The translations under genes and the position numbers were made by a program. This document shows, piece by piece, positions 19,764-24,545 of a DNA stretch of 24,545 nt (positions within the stretch are counted from its first letter, which is position 1; every line of letters begins with the position of its first letter). The notes beneath the pieces are model-generated. The model saw nothing but the letters and a program-made list of their open reading frames with translations, was not told the origin of the DNA and made no database searches. The DNA comes from Entophlyctis helioformis (taxonomy: Eukaryota > Chytridiomycota > Chytridiomycetes > Chytridiales > Chytriomycetaceae). Location: contig JAHLKH010000282.1 in assembly GCA_025526915.1 (NCBI GenBank), positions 1 through 24,545 on the forward strand, given 5' to 3'.

Positions 19764-21719
19764 TTAGACAAACCCATCGGGCGGCGATCCAGCGGCCATG
19801 GGAGGTGGTCTGGCTCTCGGCTTGGCGCGTGCGCGGGTATCCGCTGCGGCCGCCGGATGGTCAGAGGATCCAGAGCCAGGTCCGGCTTTCGCATCCGCAC
19901 CGGCTGGCGCGTGAGCCTGCGCCTGTGCCTTGGCGCGCTGCTGCTTTTGTTGCGGCGTCATGACCTTGTCTGCAGCAGCCGCAGCCGCAGCCGCAGCAGC
20001 CGCTGCCTTTGCTCCGCTAGCTGCATTCGCGCCGCTTGCAGGAGCCTGTGGCTTGAGCGGTGGTGCGTTCTCAGTCAGCGTTGGCTTGGTCGGGGGCATG
20101 AAGAAAAAGGTCCTGACGAGGAAGATGCCGAGCATAGCAAGAACAGAGTACACCACGACCCGCTTGGCCGTGAGACGCCCCCGAGGTCTGTGATCAACGG
20201 AAGGTGCCGTGAGAGTCTGCAAGGACAAAAACGCTGGCACACAGGTGGCGCTGTGGCTTACAGGAACTGCGCAAGAACGCCAAGCGAGCCGCCACGCCGC
20301 TTGTACTTTTTGTCATCAGGGTCAACGGCTATTCTGAGCTGCGAAGACTTGCGTCCAGTCCGGTCTGTCCATAGGATAGCATCAAGCGTTAAAAAGCCGT
20401 TTGCGAGCCGATCGGCAAAGCACAAGCCGCGACATACTGTCAGGGAACTGAGCAGACGGAACGATGCCAGACGAGTGCTGCGACGCGACGGCAATGCCGT
20501 TGCTGTAGTCGGCATTGGCCGCATTCCGAGAAAACGTGTCCTGTCTCAAGGGTGCTGTTGCAATATTGGATGCCGACGGCATGACGACGCTCGGAACAGA
20601 TCCAGCCAGGCCGACCGCGTCGGATCCATTGCCGACTCCAGACGGTACTGCGCCGGAAGAGAATGCGGGCTGTTTGCCATTGACTGCGTCTGGAGACTTG
20701 AGGGAGCCGCTCATCTGGGCAGCGAGCACAACGGTCAGCCGAGATAAAACGCACGAGCCACGGATGTGCGGCATGAAGGCCCGTCAAGCGACATACGGCA
20801 TGCTTGGGCATGATGTGCTGGCTCCACTTTTCGGTCTTGAACGTTGCCCAGATCTGGCGTGCGATGCCAGACCCCGAGTTTTCTGCAGGAATGATGGGCG
20901 TCTGTTGGTCGCATGCGTCTCGTCAGCCGCGACGCCACCTCGAGGTGCATATGAATGGAATATGGCCGTATGAAAGGCCAGATGGATGGACGGATGGATG
21001 GATCGATGGCAAGGTACCTTGCAGGCCGGACAGGCATAGCCCGCCAGCGCCGTGTGCTCGGGCAGCGCATTGCAGTGGTCGTTGATGCACTGCACATGGA
21101 ACAGATCTGGGTCGGTGCAACGGTCAGCCATGCACGCAGCGCCGTCCAGCAGTGGCCAGCCACGCAAGGCAGCCCGGCCAGCAAGACCAAGCCACGAACC
21201 CAAGCACGAGAGGCGGACCACGGGGCCCGAGTCGAGGCCCTTGCGGCAGAGCGTGCAGACGGGATCAAAGTCGCTGTCCTGCAGCCATTGCAGATACGAG
21301 CGCACTGCAGGCGGATGGCCGGGTGGTCAGCAACAGGCACGGCAGGCAGGAACGGCAGCAACCGCAGCACGTACCGATGCACTGAGCGAGGTTGGCGGGC
21401 AGGCAGGCGGGCGGGCAGGCGGGCAGGCGGATGGACAGGCATATGCCCACACCATGACTTGGTCAGTCTCACACGGCAGCACCACAGCAGCAGCAGCGGC
21501 AGGCAGGACTCACTCGCTGGTGGTCGCTCTGGATGCAGTTCTCGCAGACGTTCTTGCGGTGCTCAAAGCAGACTGTGTCCAGCAGGTGTCCAGCAGGCGC
21601 GGTGTGCGCATACAGCCAGTCAGCACGCTTGCTCATCCACCTGCCCGGCCGCAGCCGGCGCACAGCAGCCAGCGCAACGCACAGAGGTTGGTCACCGTGC
21701 GGCACTTGCAGAGGCCCAT
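19764..21719 (-). CDS. ZFPL1: ZFPL1, Golgi zinc-finger membrane protein (right copy)
   Basis: This is the inverted second copy of ZFPL1. The start (MGLCKC, ATG at 21719), the 7-nt microexon, the RING-like cysteines, the membrane span and the Ala-rich tail are all preserved, and the exons agree with the left copy. Changes lie in non-coding parts. The 5' leader has a few extra bases. The second intron has one copy of a 14-bp unit in place of three, and the CCTGCCCG-type sequence before the microexon is expanded. The gene appears intact and lies just downstream of the damaged mIF2 copy, as on the left. Confidence 0.9.
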
Positions 21720-21808
21720 CCCCTCAATCGTCCCGTCTGGCCGCGCGTCTCTGCGTCAAAGGTGAATGTGGGCAAGAGGACAAACAAACGTGTTCAATGC
21801 AACAGCCT

Positions 21809-24545
21809 CTACGATATCGTTCGTCGCCGCTCGTTGGTCTGGAACGCCTGGATGACATCGCCGACACGGTAGTCCGTGAACCCGTCCAGCGCCATGCCGC
21901 ACTCCAGTCCCTTGGACGCCTCGTTCACGTCCTTCTTGTGGTGCTTGAACGTCTTGAGCGATCCCGTGTACAGCGTGGCTCCGTCGCGCACAATGCGCAC
22001 CTTGTGCGACCGCATGACCTTGCCGTTGGTGACGCGGCAGCCGGCAACAGGCTCCGTGATCTTGCCCTTGACGTTGATGTGGAAGATCTGGAGCACGTCG
22101 GCCTCGCCAAGGACTTCGTCAATGAGCTCGGGCGGCAGCTCGTCGCACATCATCTCCTTGACGTCGTCAATGAGCTTGTAGATGATGTTGTGCTGGCGGA
22201 TGACCACGCGGTGGGATGCAGCCTCGTTCAGTATACGCCGCTCGCACGGCACGTTGAACGCCAGGATGCGCGCTGCATGTCCGTTGACCGTGTTTGCCAT
22301 GCATGTCAGTTTCCTTGTCAGCGTCGTGTGCCAATGCAGACGACAGGCATGTGGCCACGCGCTTACTCACCGCCAGTCGCAATCGCCATCTGGATGTCAG
22401 AGTCCGTCACGGCTCCCACGCCGGCAGAAACAGCCGTGGCCTGAATCTCGTGGCTCGGCAGTCCCTGGAGCACGCCTTCAAGTGCCTCGAGCGTGCCGTG
22501 CACATCCGCCTTGAGGATAAGTCGCAGCTCCTTCTTGCCGTCGCTCGCAGCCTTGAATGCCTCCGCAGCAGCTGTTGCTGGCCCGCTGCCCGCCTCGGCA
22601 GACCCGTCGGCCGCCTCGGCGCGGATAGCCTTTTCTTGCATGCGCTTCTGGTTCATCGTCTCAATCGCCTCAATGCCGGCCAGATACTCGGCGTGGCGCT
22701 TGCGGCTCTGCACAACACGCTTGGCAAGCTGCTCCGACTCGGCCTGCAGCACCGAGTCGCCCGCTTGCGGCAGCTCTTTCCATCCCATGACCTCGACAGG
22801 CGTGGACGGCCCGGCCTGCTCAACCTCGGATCCGTTCTCGTCCAGCAGCCGTCTCACCTTGCACCATACGTTGCCTGCAACAAGCACAGATCCAGGACGC
22901 AGTGTGCCGCGGCGCACGAGCACGGTCGCGACGTTGCCGCGCTCGCGGTTGAGCTTGGCCTCCACGACGGTTGCCTCGCACAGGCCGTCGGGATCGCCGC
23001 GCATGTCAAGCACCTCGGACAGAGTCAGAATCGTCTCTTCGAGCTCATCCAGGCCCTTGCCCGTCAGACCAGAGACCTCCACGGCGGGGATCTCGCCGCC
23101 AAACTCCTCCAGCACAATATTGTGTCGCAGCAGACCCTCCTTGACCTTTTTCGTGTTGACGCCGGGCTTGTCGCACTTGTTGAGCGCAACAATCAGCGGG
23201 ACATTGGCAGCCTGTGCATGCTTGATGGCTTCGACCGTCTGGGGCATCACGCCGTCGTCCGCCGCAACAACCAGCACGACAATGTCGGTCGTCTGCGCAC
23301 CGCGTTCGCGCATGGCTGAAAAGGCGGCGTGTCCAGGCGTGTCCAAGAAAGTGATGCGCGGTCCTGTCGGAAGAAGCACAGAGAATGCGCCAATGTGCTG
23401 TGTGATGCCGCCGGCCTCGCCCGCTGCAACCGACGTTTTGCGCAGCGAATCGAGAAGCGTCGTTTTGCCGTGATCCACGTGGCCCATGATCGTCACGACG
23501 GGCGGCCGCAGCGGGTATGGGGACCAGTCTTGAGGCTCTGGCCGTGGCTTGATGTCGATCGTCTGCGTCTCTTGCACAACCGGATTCATGCATACTCCAT
23601 GACAATCAGACTGGCCACCTCGGATGTGAGCACTGTCCCAGTGTGGAAACACAGTCAGCATCGATGCAATCTATCCTCTCCCCAACAAGCCAAGCTATGT
23701 CCAACCATAATCAGAGTCCGTGGTCGTGAAGCCAGCTTCTGCATCTTGACTGCGAGCTTGTCTGTCATACGGATAGACGCGTCAGCAGAGCAAGCCAATT
23801 AGCGGGGCGGGATCAGACTGGCAGCTCACCATAGTTGACACCGAGTAGAGTACTCAGATTGGCAATGGTAATGCCATCCTGCAGATAAATATCCTTGATG
23901 ACAGGCTTCTGCTCGGCAGCCTTCTTCTTGGCCTCCCTCTGCTCGCGCTCCTTCTCCTTGCGCTCCTGTTCCCGCTGCCGTTTCTCACGGTCGCGCTCCT
24001 TGTCGGACATCTTGCCACTGCGCCGATTGGACACACTCTCGCGCTCAGACGAAACAGCGCCAGCAGCATCTGCGCCACCAGCGTCGAGGCCAGACAGCGA
24101 GAATGTGCTGAGATCAAACGCCTTATCAACCAGTGCATCCTCAGCCACGTCTGGCTCGTCTAAGCGATCCCCGCGTGTCTTGAGCGGCCCGCGTCCGTCT
24201 TGGTTTCCGGGTCGCCTCGAGTCAAAGGATCCAGACCCAAAGCTGTTGCTACTGTTGCTGCCGCCGTAGCTGCTTGGTCGGGACCCTGAGCGTGCAGACT
24301 CGGTCGATCCTGAATTGGATCCAGGCGCAAATCGGCTTGGTTCAGCGTCACGCTCAAAGCGACGAGGAGGTCCATCACGTGTGCCGCCCTTGAGTCCAGT
24401 CCTCTCACGAGGCTCGTCCCGCATGCTACCGTCACGAGCGACTGTTTCTGGCCGCATGCTTTGTCTATTGTCTGACCACGACCTGGCGCCATACGGCGAT
24501 CCGCCTTCTCTCGGTCCGGCTTGGCTCTGTCCCTCGCGATATCCA
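21809..24545 (-). pseudogene. Mitochondrial IF-2, frameshifted second copy, truncated by window edge
   Basis: This is the inverted copy of the left mIF2: exon 5 (22313-21809), exon 4 (about 23632-22367), exon 3 (about 23761-23706) and part of exon 2 (23830 to the edge). The G domain (GHVDHGKT, DTPGH, NKCD) is intact at protein level in exon 4. Two single-base losses break the frame: a T is missing in exon 3 near 23734 and a G in exon 4 near 23590, where the code reaches TGA a codon later. They do not compensate each other. There is also one extra C in intron 2 near 23805. If these are not sequencing errors, this copy cannot make full-length IF-2. The 5' end with the mitochondrial presequence is outside the window. 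Confidence 0.8.

Larger units (their letters stand above)
16097..24545 (-). repeat. Right arm of the giant inverted duplication, open at window end
   Basis: This is the inverted copy of 1508-9956. The arms match almost base for base. Differences include SNPs, single-base deletions near 23590 and 23734, one extra C near 23805, a 14-bp repeat copy-number change in a ZFPL1 intron, and a 13-nt length difference near 17430. Homology begins at 16097, about 60 bp upstream of the likely ATG9 start, and continues to the last base. The intronic repeat-number changes look like real divergence between copies. The coding single-base deletions could be divergence or assembly error. Confidence 0.95.

Noticed and set aside
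1508..24545. Interpretation of the arms as transposon terminal inverted repeats
   Set aside because: The arms contain ordinary intron-bearing housekeeping genes. No transposase, integrase or target-site duplication was seen at the visible inner ends.
1..24545. CRISPR arrays, tRNA or rRNA genes, telomere repeats
   Set aside because: I saw no regularly spaced repeat array, no cloverleaf-like sequence with tRNA consensus boxes, and no telomeric repeat. GGTTT at 8985-9007 is a short internal microsatellite.

Overview
This is a nuclear, gene-dense, GC-rich eukaryotic sequence. Its genes carry short GT-AG introns, mostly 50-190 nt, and their products are eukaryotic: mitochondrial IF2, ZFPL1, a MYST acetyltransferase, an oligosaccharyltransferase subunit, ATG9 and a rhodopsin-like GPCR. 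Short intergenic gaps and a short Swp1-like ribophorin II suggest a fungus. ZFPL1 and a rhodopsin-like 7TM receptor together favour an early-diverging lineage such as a chytrid. That placement is inference; no rRNA or other marker is present.

The dominant feature is a very large inverted duplication. The left arm (about 1508-9956) and the right arm (16097-24545, still running at the window edge) are reverse complements with scattered SNPs and small indels. A unique 6.1 kb spacer (9957-16096) separates them. Each arm carries mIF2, ZFPL1, a MYST acetyltransferase, a small unidentified gene and the 3' part of a short-chain dehydrogenase (SDR).

Layout from left to right: a partial GPCR (minus, 1-522) head to head with a full mIF2 gene (plus, 596-4245); ZFPL1 (plus, 4325-6300); MYST acetyltransferase (minus, 6470-8555); a small ORF (plus, 8655-8879); a complete SDR (minus, 9229-10389); ribophorin II/Swp1 (plus, 10678-11782); ATG9 (minus, 12031-about 16035). 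The mirror copies follow: a 5'-truncated SDR (plus), the small ORF (minus), MYST (plus), ZFPL1 (minus) and a frameshifted, edge-truncated mIF2 (minus).

The genes do not form a pathway. They are housekeeping functions in organelle translation, Golgi structure, chromatin acetylation, ER glycosylation, lipid or steroid-type redox and autophagy. The duplication appears to have broken inside SDR exon 2 and placed a headless SDR copy just 5' of ATG9. The copies differ informatively: two single-base deletions wreck the right mIF2, a 14-bp repeat differs in number in a ZFPL1 intron, and a 13-nt length difference lies between MYST and the small gene. The N-terminal part of ATG9 is scattered over several reading frames. 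Either this stretch contains sequence errors or it has decayed.
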